From Rhizobium leguminosarum (GTDB taxonomy: Bacteria; Pseudomonadota; Alphaproteobacteria; Rhizobiales; Rhizobiaceae), in NCBI RefSeq assembly GCF_004123835.1, contig NZ_MZMU01000003.1:1426001-1490000 (forward strand): a stretch of DNA of 64,000 nucleotides, written 5' to 3'. This document shows positions 45,742 to 54,104 of the stretch, piece by piece. A program made the position numbers and the translations under genes. Position 1 is the first letter of the stretch, and each line of letters opens with the position of its first letter. Under the pieces are notes generated by a model that was not told the origin of the DNA, did no database searches, and worked only from the letters and a program-made list of their open reading frames with translations.

Positions 45742-46919
45742 GCGAGGTCTCCTTGCATCGTTTGGAGCGAAATGAAGGTCTTGAAATTCGGCACCACCTT
45801 CAGCATCTCCTCCCGCGACTCGAAACGGGCGTAGAGGATGGCGAGCTTGTCGTACGGTGCCGAATTCATCGGCTTGCCGGTGATCTTGAGCTGCGCGATG
45901 CGGACATCGGATGATGGAATGGAATGCGAGAAGGAAAACGGCGTCGAGGGCATGTTGGAGGTGATGGTGTGGCGCCCGAAGAACAGTGGCGGATCGAAGC
46001 GCGGGTTGACCGAAAATTCCTCACCTAGCAGCAGCGTGATGACGAGGTCGGCATAATCGATGCCGAGAGACTGATCCACAAGTGAGCCGTAAAGATCGCC
46101 CGGGCAGCGCCGCATGCATTCGACGATCCAGACATCGTCGCCATTCGACAGAAACTGCGTGTGAATGAGGCCGTCCTGCAGTCCGAGCAGCTTGACGATG
46201 CGCGCCATAATAGCCCGCGTCTTCGAGCGGACAGTTTCGGAAAGGCGCGAGGGATGGTTCGATGAATCGACTTGGTAGGGATAGACGGTGCAATATTCGT
46301 CGACGAAGACGTCGAAGACGACCTCCTGGTCCTTGATGAAGGCGGAATGGCTGTGCAGGCTGCCTTCGATGAATTCCTCGATAACGATCTCCGCCGCGCG
46401 CGAGTTTCCCCGGGCATCGGCGATGGCATCGGCAAGTTCTGTCCGGTCGAAAACCTTCGTAACGCCACGGCCGCTGAAACTGTCGCTTGGCTTCACCAGC
46501 AGCGGATAGCGCAACGCGCCAGTCTCGACCGGCGAGTCGCCATGCAGGCGCACCGAACGCGGGGCGGGGATATCGTATTGCTCGGTAAAGCGACGGAACG
46601 CTTGCTTCGTGTGGATGATGGTCGCGGTTTCCATCGAATCGAAGCGCGGGAATCCGAGTTTTTCGGCAACGAAGGTGGTCGACATATAGGCAACGTCATT
46701 GCCCGTCGGCATGATGAAATCGAAATCGCCGTTCTCGACGAGGGCGAGCAGCGTGTTCGGATCGCTATAGTCGATGAAATGCGACTGATCCGCATGTGCG
46801 TGGCAGGGCTCATCCGGCCGGTTTCCGCAAACGGAAATATGAAGGCCACGCCTTTTCAACGCGAATAGAAGGGGACCTGCGCTGAAGTTACTGCCGACGA
46901 GCAATGCTTTCTTGGTCAT
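45738..46919 (-). CDS. ATP-grasp ligase-like protein of the glycan cluster
   Basis: 393 residues from the ATG at 46919; in-frame ATGs at 46931 and 46940 exist. An N-terminal Rossmann-like preATP-grasp domain (KKALLVGSNFSAGPLLFALK) is followed by the ATP-grasp: RYPLLVKPSDSFSGRGVTKV (P-loop-like Lys), IVIEEFIEGSLHSHSAF and the metal site VECMRRCPGDLY, where the usual E-x-N-x-R reads E-x-M-x-R. Such enzymes join a carboxylate to an amine through an acyl phosphate. With an aminotransferase and an oxidoreductase beside it, acylation of an amino sugar with an amino acid or similar is an attractive guess. It is first in a two-gene operon. Confidence 0.85.
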   Translation of the reverse strand: MTKKALLVGSNFSAGPLLFALKRRGLHISVCGNRPDEPCHAHADQSHFIDYSDPNTLLALVENGDFDFIMPTGNDVAYMSTTFVAEKLGFPRFDSMETATIIHTKQAFRRFTEQYDIPAPRSVRLHGDSPVETGALRYPLLVKPSDSFSGRGVTKVFDRTELADAIADARGNSRAAEIVIEEFIEGSLHSHSAFIKDQEVVFDVFVDEYCTVYPYQVDSSNHPSRLSETVRSKTRAIMARIVKLLGLQDGLIHTQFLSNGDDVWIVECMRRCPGDLYGSLVDQSLGIDYADLVITLLLGEEFSVNPRFDPPLFFGRHTITSNMPSTPFSFSHSIPSSDVRIAQLKITGKPMNSAPYDKLAILYARFESREEMLKVVPNFKTFISLQTMQGDLA

Positions 46920-47044
46920 TCTCAAATCCATTCCACGCATCCCGGGCTGGCCTGTTGGAACGGCGCAGCCCGAAACAGGGTGTGCAGTCCCACTTCGTCC
47001 GTTTTCGATATGCGAAAGACCGAAACGGACGCGATAGCGAGAGT

Positions 47045-47074
47045 CATAGGATGCGGGCGTTACCCGAGGCTTGC
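47045..47074 (-). promoter_or_regulatory. 30-bp element upstream of the ATP-grasp operon, copy 1
   Basis: Plus strand CATAG, three variable bases, GCGGGCGTTAC, one variable base, CGAGGCTTGC. It matches 26 of 30 bases with 50886-50915, where it lies in the same orientation relative to another minus-strand glycan operon. It is 126 bases from the ATP-grasp start. The rest of the 328-base divergent region (46920-47247) shows no gene. Confidence 0.5.
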
Positions 47075-47247
47075 CGCCTGGAGGTCTGGGCGGCGTCTGT
47101 GTTCATCCCGGCGCCGCTGCCTTGCTTGTGGGAAGCAGACCGGCCGCCTTGTTAAGCCGAGTACCATCTCATACGCTTTCGGCTGTGATTCCAACGTCGG
47201 CATCGGACAAAGATGCAGACTGCAGCAGCGAAAAGAGACACCGCGCA

Positions 47248-48081
47248 ATGAACGAAAAACTGCCTGATCTGATTGAAGGCGAGCGTATCTTCTTCCAAAA
47301 GGTGTTCGAACGGCAGTCCCGCGCGACAATGGAGATGCGGGAGCAATGGCGCGCGGAAACGATTCTTCAGCGCAGAAGACGCGTGTCGTCTGAGATCTAC
47401 GATCTGCTTGGTGGGGTCGTGAAATACGGTCCGTTCAAGGGGCTGTCGCTTGCGAAGAACAATTGGTGGGGCGGTGGCGATTTCGGGTCGATGCTCTTGG
47501 GCCTCTATGAGAAGGAAGTACTGGATTTCCTGTTCTCCGAAAGATTGGATGCCGTTGAGAGCTTCGTCGATGTCGGCGCCGCCGACGGATATTACGCGAT
47601 CGGCATGGTTCGGTCGGGTCGGGCGAAAAACGCCGCCTGCTTTGAACTGAGCGAGGAAGGGCAGCGCACCATTGCATCGAACGCCGAGGCGAATTCCGTG
47701 TCGGACAGGCTGGAAATATTCGGCGCCGCAGACAGGCTGTTCTATGAAAAGCTCAGCCATCTTGATCTGGCGAAAACAGTCGTCCTCGTTGACGCCGAGG
47801 GTGCGGAGTTCGAAATCCTTGACGATGACTCCTTATCGGCATTGAAACAGGCGACGATTGTCATCGAGATTCACAACTGGGTCGAGGGTTTCTGGGACAA
47901 GTACACCCGTCTCCTCACCTCGGCTTCAGCGTTATTCAATGTCGAATTCATTGCGCCCGCCATCAGAGATCTGACGCAATTTCCGGAATTGAACGATTTC
48001 ACCGACGACAACCGCTACCTCATTTGCTCCGAGGGTCGGCCAAACATTATGCGCTTCATGCTCTTGACGCCCAAAGGCTGA
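47248..48081 (+). CDS. FkbM-like SAM-dependent methyltransferase
   Basis: 277 residues from the ATG at 47248. The SAM-binding motif I is FVDVGAADGYYAIGMVRSG, followed by acidic motif AACFELSEEGQRTIASNAEA and VVLVDAEGAEFEILDDD, the D-x-E-G-x-E signature typical of FkbM-type O-methyltransferases. The first ~90 residues are charged and helical. Likely methylates a sugar or lipid-linked glycan, from context. It is alone on the plus strand, convergent with the desaturase operon. Confidence 0.82.
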   Translation: MNEKLPDLIEGERIFFQKVFERQSRATMEMREQWRAETILQRRRRVSSEIYDLLGGVVKYGPFKGLSLAKNNWWGGGDFGSMLLGLYEKEVLDFLFSERLDAVESFVDVGAADGYYAIGMVRSGRAKNAACFELSEEGQRTIASNAEANSVSDRLEIFGAADRLFYEKLSHLDLAKTVVLVDAEGAEFEILDDDSLSALKQATIVIEIHNWVEGFWDKYTRLLTSASALFNVEFIAPAIRDLTQFPELNDFTDDNRYLICSEGRPNIMRFMLLTPKG

Positions 48082-48088
48082 TTGCGCC

Positions 48089-48124
48089 GACAGTTTAGAG
48101 CGCACGCAAGCGCTCCAAACTGTC
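48089..48124. terminator. Bidirectional hairpin between convergent glycan genes
   Basis: GACAGTTTAGAGCG (48089-48102) pairs with CGCTCCAAACTGTC (48111-48124) with one mismatch around an 8-base loop. The right arm overlaps the desaturase stop codon. Confidence 0.65.
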
Positions 48125-49112
48125 ACTCAGCCACGGCATTGCCTTCCAATCTTGCCGATATTCCCACCGAGCTCCAGAAGTCCCGGGTGAAGAGGTAGCC
48201 GAATTCCTTTTCCTCGCGCTCCACTTTGAGCTTGGCATTCAAGATATCGTGCAGCTTCGGCAAATTGTAATAGGGAACCGACGGCAGCAGGTGGTGCTCG
48301 GCGTGATAATTCATGTTGGCATAGAAGAATGCAATCGGTGTCGGCAGATTGACCGTTCTTGAAAAAAGAAGCGCGCTTTCGTCCTTGTGATCTTCGAGGC
48401 CGACGTGCTGCGCCAGCGCCAGAACACGATTTGGGAGCGATCCGACGAACGGTGTGATGAAAAACATGAACGTCAGGGCAGGCGACCGCGTCGCAAGGAC
48501 AAACAGCGCCAGGCAGATGGCGTTGAGCGCAAGCATGAAGATCGCATCGGATTGAGCCGCGCGTCGTTCGGCGGGCATCAGTTTCAATCGGATGCCCTTG
48601 CCGAAATACGCTTCGTAGCCGAAGGCATTGCAGAGCGCATAGAGGATCCGCCTGCAAAGGCTTTGATAATCAAGCAGGACGAGACGCGCTGCGCCCAGCA
48701 AGTCGAGCGGAAAATCGCGATAGATTTCGCTGTCATCCTCATGGAAAGTGGAAGCGTGGTGGAACTGATGGCTTTTTTCGAAATAGCTCGGATTGTTCCA
48801 GGTCAGATAGGAAAACAGCTTGAAGAACAGAGTGTTCAGCCATTTCCTGCTGAAGACCTTCTTGTGAAACAGCTCATGGCCGATGCCGGCATAGCCGGCG
48901 AACTGCCATAGGACGGCGTTAAGATAAAAGGCTGCGAAAGCAAGCGCGGGATAGCCGCCTTCCCATGCGCGGACCATCGCGAAAAGTAGGCCGGCATGGA
49001 TGCCGATCCTGAGCGCGAGGTGGGAATAAGCGATCCGGTCGTTCGATGCCGTGAGTTCCCGGAACTCGTCCTTCGTCAACAGGCTGCCGATTCTGATCTC
49101 GCTAGCACCCAT
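48123..49112 (-). CDS. Membrane fatty-acid desaturase family protein
   Basis: 329 residues. The three histidine boxes of di-iron membrane desaturases are present: HELFH (GIGHELFHKKVF), HQFHHAS and NYHAEHHLLP, separated by hydrophobic helix pairs (e.g. ALAFAAFYLNAVLWQFAGY, FMLALNAICLALFVLATR). The enzyme would desaturate or hydroxylate an acyl chain at the inner membrane. It starts 2 bases after the methyltransferase stop in a GT2-methyltransferase-desaturase operon, so a lipid-linked or acylated glycan is a likely target. Substrate unknown. Confidence 0.9.
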   Translation of the reverse strand: MGASEIRIGSLLTKDEFRELTASNDRIAYSHLALRIGIHAGLLFAMVRAWEGGYPALAFAAFYLNAVLWQFAGYAGIGHELFHKKVFSRKWLNTLFFKLFSYLTWNNPSYFEKSHQFHHASTFHEDDSEIYRDFPLDLLGAARLVLLDYQSLCRRILYALCNAFGYEAYFGKGIRLKLMPAERRAAQSDAIFMLALNAICLALFVLATRSPALTFMFFITPFVGSLPNRVLALAQHVGLEDHKDESALLFSRTVNLPTPIAFFYANMNYHAEHHLLPSVPYYNLPKLHDILNAKLKVEREEKEFGYLFTRDFWSSVGISARLEGNAVAE

Positions 49113-49114
49113 GA

Positions 49115-49876
49115 TCAGAGCTCTATGTTAACCAACGCAAAGGCCACAAGGCTGTTTGCGACATGGAAGACCACCTGCGATTTCGAGAACTCCGCCAAAT
49201 ACTCGGTGACGTCCCCGTGGATCTTAGAATTGTAGTCATGCCAGACGATGACGCCGCGCTTGACGATGCCGAATGCGTTTTCCGTATCCGCCCGGACAAT
49301 CTGGTGCTCATGTCCGCCATCGATGAAGATCATCTCGGCCGACTGGAAGGCCTCCTTGAAATTGATCGTCGTCGAGTCTTCCTTGACGAGTGTGAGGCGC
49401 TTCCTTTGCGCCTCGGTGATCGATGTGAGATAGGCTTCGCCGTCGATTTCCTGGCGCTTGCGGAGATAATCGTCATTCTGCTCGGCGGACGACAACGCAC
49501 TGCGCTCGTCGGTCTCGGCTAGATGCGCCGTGAGGCCCTTCGGCAAGTCGATGGAGACCACGTCGCAGTCTTCCGGCGTGTTTTCGATGAAAAGGCGTGT
49601 AGTGAAACCCTTGTACGTGCCGATCTCGATGATCTTGCGGGGCGTCACGATCTTGGCGAGCAGCACCAGGACAACCTGGTCAACAAGCGTGATGCTGCCA
49701 ATTTCAATCGGCGGCAGGCTAGCGGTATACTCTTTGGCGATCTTCAATTCGTCGGCGAGTTCCAAAAGCGCGCGCAATTTCAGTTCGTAAATTCCCGATT
49801 TCGCGGCAAGCGCGGAGCGTAACGCCGCGGCACTTTCGATGAGCTTCTGCATCCCTGATCCCGTGATTCCATCCAT
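49115..49876 (-). CDS. Class I SAM-dependent methyltransferase (Methyltransf_24-like)
   Basis: 253 residues from the ATG at 49876, with AAGGA upstream; the frame is open further but runs into the GT2 gene. Motif I IIEIGTYKGFTTRLF, then DVVSIDLPKG, and the C-terminal MIFIDGGHEHQIVRADTENA and VIVWHDYNS are typical of cephalosporin hydroxylase-like/O-methyltransferases of glycan clusters. Middle gene of its operon, 43 bases after the GT2 gene and 2 before the desaturase. Confidence 0.85.
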   Translation of the reverse strand: MDGITGSGMQKLIESAAALRSALAAKSGIYELKLRALLELADELKIAKEYTASLPPIEIGSITLVDQVVLVLLAKIVTPRKIIEIGTYKGFTTRLFIENTPEDCDVVSIDLPKGLTAHLAETDERSALSSAEQNDDYLRKRQEIDGEAYLTSITEAQRKRLTLVKEDSTTINFKEAFQSAEMIFIDGGHEHQIVRADTENAFGIVKRGVIVWHDYNSKIHGDVTEYLAEFSKSQVVFHVANSLVAFALVNIEL

Positions 49877-49919
49877 TGTGATTTGATCCTTTGCGATTTC
49901 TACTGCGCCTGCATGGAAC

Positions 49920-50792
49920 TTAGAGACGCGTGCTGATACGGGCGATCCGTTCACCCAGTTCCGGGAACGATCCTCTCCAGTAGGAATAGTGATTGACGAG
50001 GTTCCGATAAGCGACGGGCAGATCGGAGGGCTGCAGGAAGCCTTTCTCGATCGCGAGATCGAGCACTTCCTCGTAATAGGTGATCGAGTAGATGAAATAG
50101 CGGTTGGCCGCCGGGTTGGACTGTGAATTGGAGTGCTGGCGGAAGTAGGAGAGGGGCATGGGATGCCCGACGATCGCCCCGCGGAGGGAAAGCGCGACCC
50201 AGGAGGAAAGATCGAGCGGCCCGGAAATGATGCCGTCGACGACCCTGAAAAGACTGAAGCGGCCGAGTTCATCGAAGCAATCGGCGGTTCTCAGTAACAC
50301 CGAAGAGAACTCGCCAAGCAGATTGTGATGGTTGATAGCGGTGATGCGTATGAAGTCGCAGCCTTCGATCACCTTCAGAGAGCCTTCGACCGTCAAGCCG
50401 TTGCCGAGATTCGTAATCTGGTTCCGCTCGTCGATGAAATAGCGTGGGGAAAACGCAAGCTTCGTGCCTCTGCTCTGCGTCGCTTCAAGCGCCTGGAGCA
50501 GGTATTGAATGCAGAACGGATTGAGGACGTCATCGTCGAAGAGATATTTGATGTACTCGCCGCTGGCGAGCCCGGCGAGGCGAATGACGTTCTTGTACTC
50601 GGCGGGATCCGGATTGCGGCTGTATTTTACAAAACCGGAATATCTGTCGCAGATCTTCTCGATGGCATCCGTCGGGCAATCGTCCGAGACGATGATCTCG
50701 ACATCCGTATAGCTTTGCGCGATTGCGCTCTTCAGGGCGAGTTCAAAGAAATCGGGCTTGTAGGCCGGTATACAGATCGACACGCGAGGCAA
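49920..50792 (-). CDS. GT2 family glycosyltransferase
   Basis: 290 residues from a TTG at 50792, chosen because GGGGAG lies 6 bases upstream and the conserved fold starts just after (PRVSICIPAYKPDFFELALK). An ATG at 50888 would add 32 unlikely residues and would place the start inside the 30-bp repeated element. GT-A motifs are IIVSDDCPTDAIEKICDRY and the DxD-like YLFDDDVLNPFC. The family adds a sugar from a nucleotide donor. First gene of the GT2-methyltransferase-desaturase operon, probably for surface polysaccharide. Confidence 0.87.
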   Translation of the reverse strand: MPRVSICIPAYKPDFFELALKSAIAQSYTDVEIIVSDDCPTDAIEKICDRYSGFVKYSRNPDPAEYKNVIRLAGLASGEYIKYLFDDDVLNPFCIQYLLQALEATQSRGTKLAFSPRYFIDERNQITNLGNGLTVEGSLKVIEGCDFIRITAINHHNLLGEFSSVLLRTADCFDELGRFSLFRVVDGIISGPLDLSSWVALSLRGAIVGHPMPLSYFRQHSNSQSNPAANRYFIYSITYYEEVLDLAIEKGFLQPSDLPVAYRNLVNHYSYWRGSFPELGERIARISTRL

Positions 50793-50885
50793 ATGTTTCT
50801 CCCCTTGATAAGCCTCTCTCCAACCTCCGCCAGCGAGAGCGGTGATCGGCGCTCCGAACGACCGGAGCAGAGTATTTGCTATGAC

Positions 50886-50915
50886 CATAGAGCGCGGGCG
50901 TTACGCGAGGCTTGC
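50886..50915 (-). promoter_or_regulatory. 30-bp element upstream of the GT2 operon, copy 2
   Basis: Same element as at 47045-47074 (GCGGGCGTTAC and CGAGGCTTGC cores), 26 of 30 bases identical, 94 bases upstream of the preferred GT2 start. Confidence 0.5.
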
Positions 50916-51003
50916 GCAGAAGGAGGGGCGCAAGCGGCAATAGGGCCGCTGATCTTGCCCGGTAGACGATGATTTCTGGAAGAAAAGTGGCACGCCCCAA
51001 GGC

Positions 51004-51519
51004 CTACCGCGAAAACTGTATGATCTCGCCGTTGTACTGCGTGCACGCCGTCTCGCGGAAGCCGAGCTTGGATGCGACCCGCAGCGAGGCCTGGTTCTCG
51101 GGGCTGATGATGCAGCTCATCGGTTTTCCGGGGAAATGCGCTTCCGCCCAGCCGATCATGGCTGTCAGCGCCTCGGTGGCATAACCGCGACCGTGCGCCG
51201 AAGGCATCAGCGCCCAGCCGACCTCCATCGTCCCCTCGATCAAGGGCTCCATCTCGCGGCGGGCTTCCAGGAAGCCCGCTTCACCGATGAACCGGCCGCT
51301 CTCCTTTTCGACGATCGCCAGAAAGCCGAAGCCCATATGGTGCCACATGCCGGCAACGCGTAGCATGCGGCTCCAGCTCTGCTCGCGCGTCGATGGCACG
51401 CCGGTGATGAAGCGCACGACATCCTCGTCCGCCCATAGTGCCGCATGCGCGTCGAAATCGTCGAGGCGGTGAGGGCGAAGCGTCAGCCGCGCCGTTTCGA
51501 GGGTCGGAATGTCAGTCAT
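51004..51519 (-). CDS. GNAT family N-acetyltransferase (RimJ/RimL type)
   Basis: 171 residues; of two adjacent ATGs the one at 51519 has better spacing to AAGGA. ETARLTLRPHRLDDFDAHAA at the N terminus, EVGWALMPSAHGRGYATEAL (acetyl-CoA loop Q/R-x-x-G-x-A analogue HGRGYA) and the C-terminal NQASLRVASKLGFRE are typical of the RimJ/RimL-like group that acetylates protein or small-molecule amines. Not obviously part of the glycan set, though it could acetylate an amino sugar. Confidence 0.9.
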   Translation of the reverse strand: MTDIPTLETARLTLRPHRLDDFDAHAALWADEDVVRFITGVPSTREQSWSRMLRVAGMWHHMGFGFLAIVEKESGRFIGEAGFLEARREMEPLIEGTMEVGWALMPSAHGRGYATEALTAMIGWAEAHFPGKPMSCIISPENQASLRVASKLGFRETACTQYNGEIIQFSR

Positions 51520-51542
51520 CATGGGTCCTTATGGCATCGCGC

Positions 51543-52061
51543 TCAGGCGCCGGGCTCGCCGTCCCAATAGTCGAGATCGCCTTCCGGCCGTCCGATATGA
51601 CGGAAGCGCCCGGTTTCTGTACCATCACTGTTCGTCTTTGCCCTGTTTGTCTTGGCAAGGAACTTCCCGGAATCGGGATATTCGACGATCTCGGTCTTCG
51701 CCATCGTCGAGATGCCGAGATAGACGAGTGTGGCCGTGCCGGTGTTGATGATCTGGTGCGCCGTTTCAGGCCCGCCCGCCGGCGCGCCGAGCACGTCGCC
51801 CGCCTTGATCGCATGGCACGCATCGCCGAAGCGGTATTCGCCGGTACCGGCGATCACATAGAAAAGCTCGTCTTCGACGTGGTGGTTGTGGAAGGGGCAG
51901 CCGGATTTGCCGGGCGGTACCTCGTTGTAGCTGACGCCGAGGCCGGTTAGGCCAAGTAGCGCGCCGAAAGAGGTGTCGGTACTTTCGTAGAGCTCGCCCT
52001 GTTTCCAGTGCTCGAGCTTGAGATCGGCGGTATTGATCACCGCCTCCTGTTCCGTTGCCAT
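51543..52061 (-). CDS. Cupin domain protein
   Basis: 172 residues. Cupin motif 1 is in CPFHNHHVEDELFYVIAGTG (His, His, Glu) and motif 2 in INTGTATLVYLGIS, with GDVLGAPAG between. A small single-cupin of this type could be an isomerase, dioxygenase or binding protein; the sequence does not tell. It lies 23 bases upstream of the GNAT gene on the same strand, so the two may form an operon. The ATG at 52061 is preceded by CAGGAGGACGTC, a strong ribosome-binding site. Confidence 0.88.
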   Translation of the reverse strand: MATEQEAVINTADLKLEHWKQGELYESTDTSFGALLGLTGLGVSYNEVPPGKSGCPFHNHHVEDELFYVIAGTGEYRFGDACHAIKAGDVLGAPAGGPETAHQIINTGTATLVYLGISTMAKTEIVEYPDSGKFLAKTNRAKTNSDGTETGRFRHIGRPEGDLDYWDGEPGA

Positions 52062-52167
52062 GACGTCCTCCTGTTTCCAGAAGAGAAGCCGTCATCCCAG
52101 GAAAATTCAATGCTTATCTCTGATATCCCCAGCATGGGCGGAGAGGAGACCGCCGCCCATGCTTTGA

Positions 52168-52256
52168 GCGCCGTGCGTCGAATAGGACGCGTTAAGGACG
52201 CTCGATCATTTCAACCCACGCATACCCCCGAAGTTTTCGGGGGTATGCGCTGGAGC
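52168..52256 (-). repeat. RIME-like palindromic repeat, copy F (degenerate)
   Basis: Minus orientation. A perfect 14-bp stem CGCATACCCCCGAA/TTCGGGGGTATGCG with loop GTT at 52219-52249, and a weaker second half (GTGCGTCGAATAGGACGC). The short frame of the other copies is broken here after MRGLK. It abuts the stop of the following small gene. Confidence 0.65.
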
Positions 52257-52257
52257 G

Positions 52258-52617
52258 TCAGCGGACGTAGAAGGTCAAGCTTCCGTCAGCTGCCTGCTCG
52301 GCGTTGACGATGTTGCGGACGTCGACGCCTTCGTTGTTAAGCCGGTGGGCAAGCGACCGGTTGGCGTCGATCGAGGCCTGGATGCCGTGAACGGCCTGGC
52401 CGGAACGTTCCGGTGCCGAGCGCGGACCGGTCGTCTCGTCATCGCGATTGCGCCAGTTATAGACCTGCTCGACATTGAATTCATTGCCGTGGAAGGTCCG
52501 GAGTGTCTGCTCGATGCCCTGGGCAGTGTTCATCCCAAGGCTTTCGGCCCGGCTGACGCCGGCAAAGGCGAGGGAGGAGAGGGCGGCAGCGAGGGTGATA
52601 GTGAGAACGCGGTGCAT
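52258..52617 (-). CDS. Small secreted protein of unknown function
   Basis: 119 residues with a Sec signal peptide (MHRVLTITLAAALSSLAFAG, cleavage after SRA near residue 24). The mature ~95 residues are hydrophilic, without cysteines. I do not recognise the family. AAAGGATA lies upstream of the ATG. It is probably periplasmic or exported. Confidence 0.75.
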   Translation of the reverse strand: MHRVLTITLAAALSSLAFAGVSRAESLGMNTAQGIEQTLRTFHGNEFNVEQVYNWRNRDDETTGPRSAPERSGQAVHGIQASIDANRSLAHRLNNEGVDVRNIVNAEQAADGSLTFYVR

Positions 52618-52964
52618 GATTTGTATCCTTTCATCTGCTTAGACGGTCGGCTGTCGTTGCAGGGGATCGTCTGCGTCACGACATGGAATTGGCGTTCTCC
52701 CATTCGCGATTCAATGGGTTAAGCCACTGAAAAGCCATTAAGAATTGTTCATGAAAACTGCCTTCGAATTGCCGCTTTCCAGGCGTCCGAGAAAGCTGAA
52801 TTCAGAGGCTTGCCCAGCTGTGCATACAGGGCGCGGCTATCCCCTTGCAGATATTTCCTCTTTCCCATTGCGGCATCCGGCGAAATTGCTTGCCATTCGG
52901 ACGAAGGCATGTTTTGACCGCGGGCTGCCGAGTGGGTAAATGTCCCGCCAACCGAAGGTGAACC
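52618..52964. other. Non-coding region upstream of ribH
   Basis: 347 bases between the divergent secreted-protein gene and ribH. An open frame at 52745-52939 has neither family resemblance nor a ribosome-binding site and is not called. No FMN riboswitch core was recognised. The ribH promoter must lie here because its usual operon leader genes are absent. Confidence 0.5.
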
Positions 52965-53420
52965 ATGTCGAGAGAGACCGCTCCCCATATTTTGATCGTT
53001 GAGGCCCGCTTCTACGACGACATGGCCGACGCCCTGCTCGAAGGCGCGACCCTCGCATTGACGGAGGCCGGCGCCACCTTCGAGGTCGTCACCGTTCCCG
53101 GCGCACTGGAAATTCCGGCGGCGATTGCCATGTCGCTCGATGGAGACGACAATGGCGGAACGCATTATGACGGCTATGTCGCCCTTGGCATGGTCATTCG
53201 CGGCGAGACCTATCACTTCGATATCGTGTCGAACGAATCCTCGCGCGCTTTGATGGATCTTGCGGTCAGCGAGTCCCTTGCCATCGGCAATGGCATCCTG
53301 ACCGTCGAAAACGACGAACAGGCCTGGGCGCGGGTGCGCCGTTCGGAAAAGGACAAGGGCGGATTTGCCGCTCGTGCAGCTTTGACCATGATCGAGCTGA
53401 AGCAGAAACTGGGTGCATAA
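52965..53420 (+). CDS. ribH: 6,7-dimethyl-8-ribityllumazine synthase
   Basis: 151 residues. Typical sequences are [32 protein letters not shown] and the active-site [18 protein letters not shown] with the catalytic His. RibH joins 5-amino-6-ribitylamino-uracil with dihydroxybutanone phosphate and forms icosahedral or pentameric cages. It is followed 3 bases later by nusB, as in many alphaproteobacteria, but separated from ribD-ribE by the glycan island. Confidence 0.96.
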   Translation: MSRETAPHILIVEARFYDDMADALLEGATLALTEAGATFEVVTVPGALEIPAAIAMSLDGDDNGGTHYDGYVALGMVIRGETYHFDIVSNESSRALMDLAVSESLAIGNGILTVENDEQAWARVRRSEKDKGGFAARAALTMIELKQKLGA

Positions 53421-53423
53421 CGA

Positions 53424-53906
53424 ATGAACGACGACAAGACGGAACGGCCGGTCAAGACTGCGAACCAGCGGGGCGCTGCCCGTCTTGCTGCCGTTCAGGC
53501 ACTGTATCAGATGGATGTCGGCGGCACGGGCGTTCTGGAAATAGTGGCTGAATACGAGGCGCACCGTCTTGGTCAGGAAATCGATGGCGCGACTTATCTG
53601 AAAGCCGATGCCGCCTGGTTCCGTTCCATCGTCTCCGGTGTCGTACGCGATCAGGTCCGCCTCGATCCGCTGATTGCCGCAGCCCTGCAGGATGATTGGG
53701 CCTTGTCGCGCCTCGACAGCACCGTGCGCGCCATCCTGCGCGCCGGCGTTTTCGAGATCACCGACCGCAAGGACGTTCCGGTGGCGGTCATCGTCACCGA
53801 ATATGTCGAGATTGCCCAGGCCTTCTTTGATGACGACGAGCCGAAGCTCGTCAACGCCGTGCTCGACCGCATCGCAAAGCAGGTCCGCGGCGAGGCGAAG
53901 AAATAA
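53424..53906 (+). CDS. nusB: Transcription antitermination factor NusB
   Basis: 160 residues. The RNA-binding start [20 protein letters not shown] and the C-terminal [18 protein letters not shown], plus [20 protein letters not shown], are family-typical. NusB with S10 (NusE) binds boxA RNA and prevents premature termination of rRNA transcription. Directly after ribH, co-transcribed. Confidence 0.97.
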   Translation: MNDDKTERPVKTANQRGAARLAAVQALYQMDVGGTGVLEIVAEYEAHRLGQEIDGATYLKADAAWFRSIVSGVVRDQVRLDPLIAAALQDDWALSRLDSTVRAILRAGVFEITDRKDVPVAVIVTEYVEIAQAFFDDDEPKLVNAVLDRIAKQVRGEAKK

Positions 53907-54104
53907 GTCTTTAGCCGCCAAACAATCCCCCTACGTCTTTCTTCGTACCGCAATGGTTTTCGCCCGTTGCGGTCTTGACGCCACGTGATCGACCAAGCAA
54001 TCTCCGCACCGCTTAGCTGTGGCATTTCTGTGGAGAGGAAGGCGATTCGGCGGCGTTTTTGCCGGAGAAGGAGTGAGCTCCGGCCTATGGGAGGAAAGAG
54101 CGAA

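Noticed and set aside
47100-47180. Possible start of the FkbM-like gene further upstream (TTG at 47071)
   Set aside because: The extra ~59 residues are Pro/Gly/Ser-rich and unlike methyltransferases, and the frame crosses the repeated 30-bp element region.
52745-52939. Open frame of 64 codons upstream of ribH
   Set aside because: No homology visible, no good ribosome-binding site and no conserved-looking composition.
52618-52964. Possible FMN riboswitch before ribH
   Set aside because: I looked for the conserved FMN aptamer segments and did not find them here, nor before ribD.
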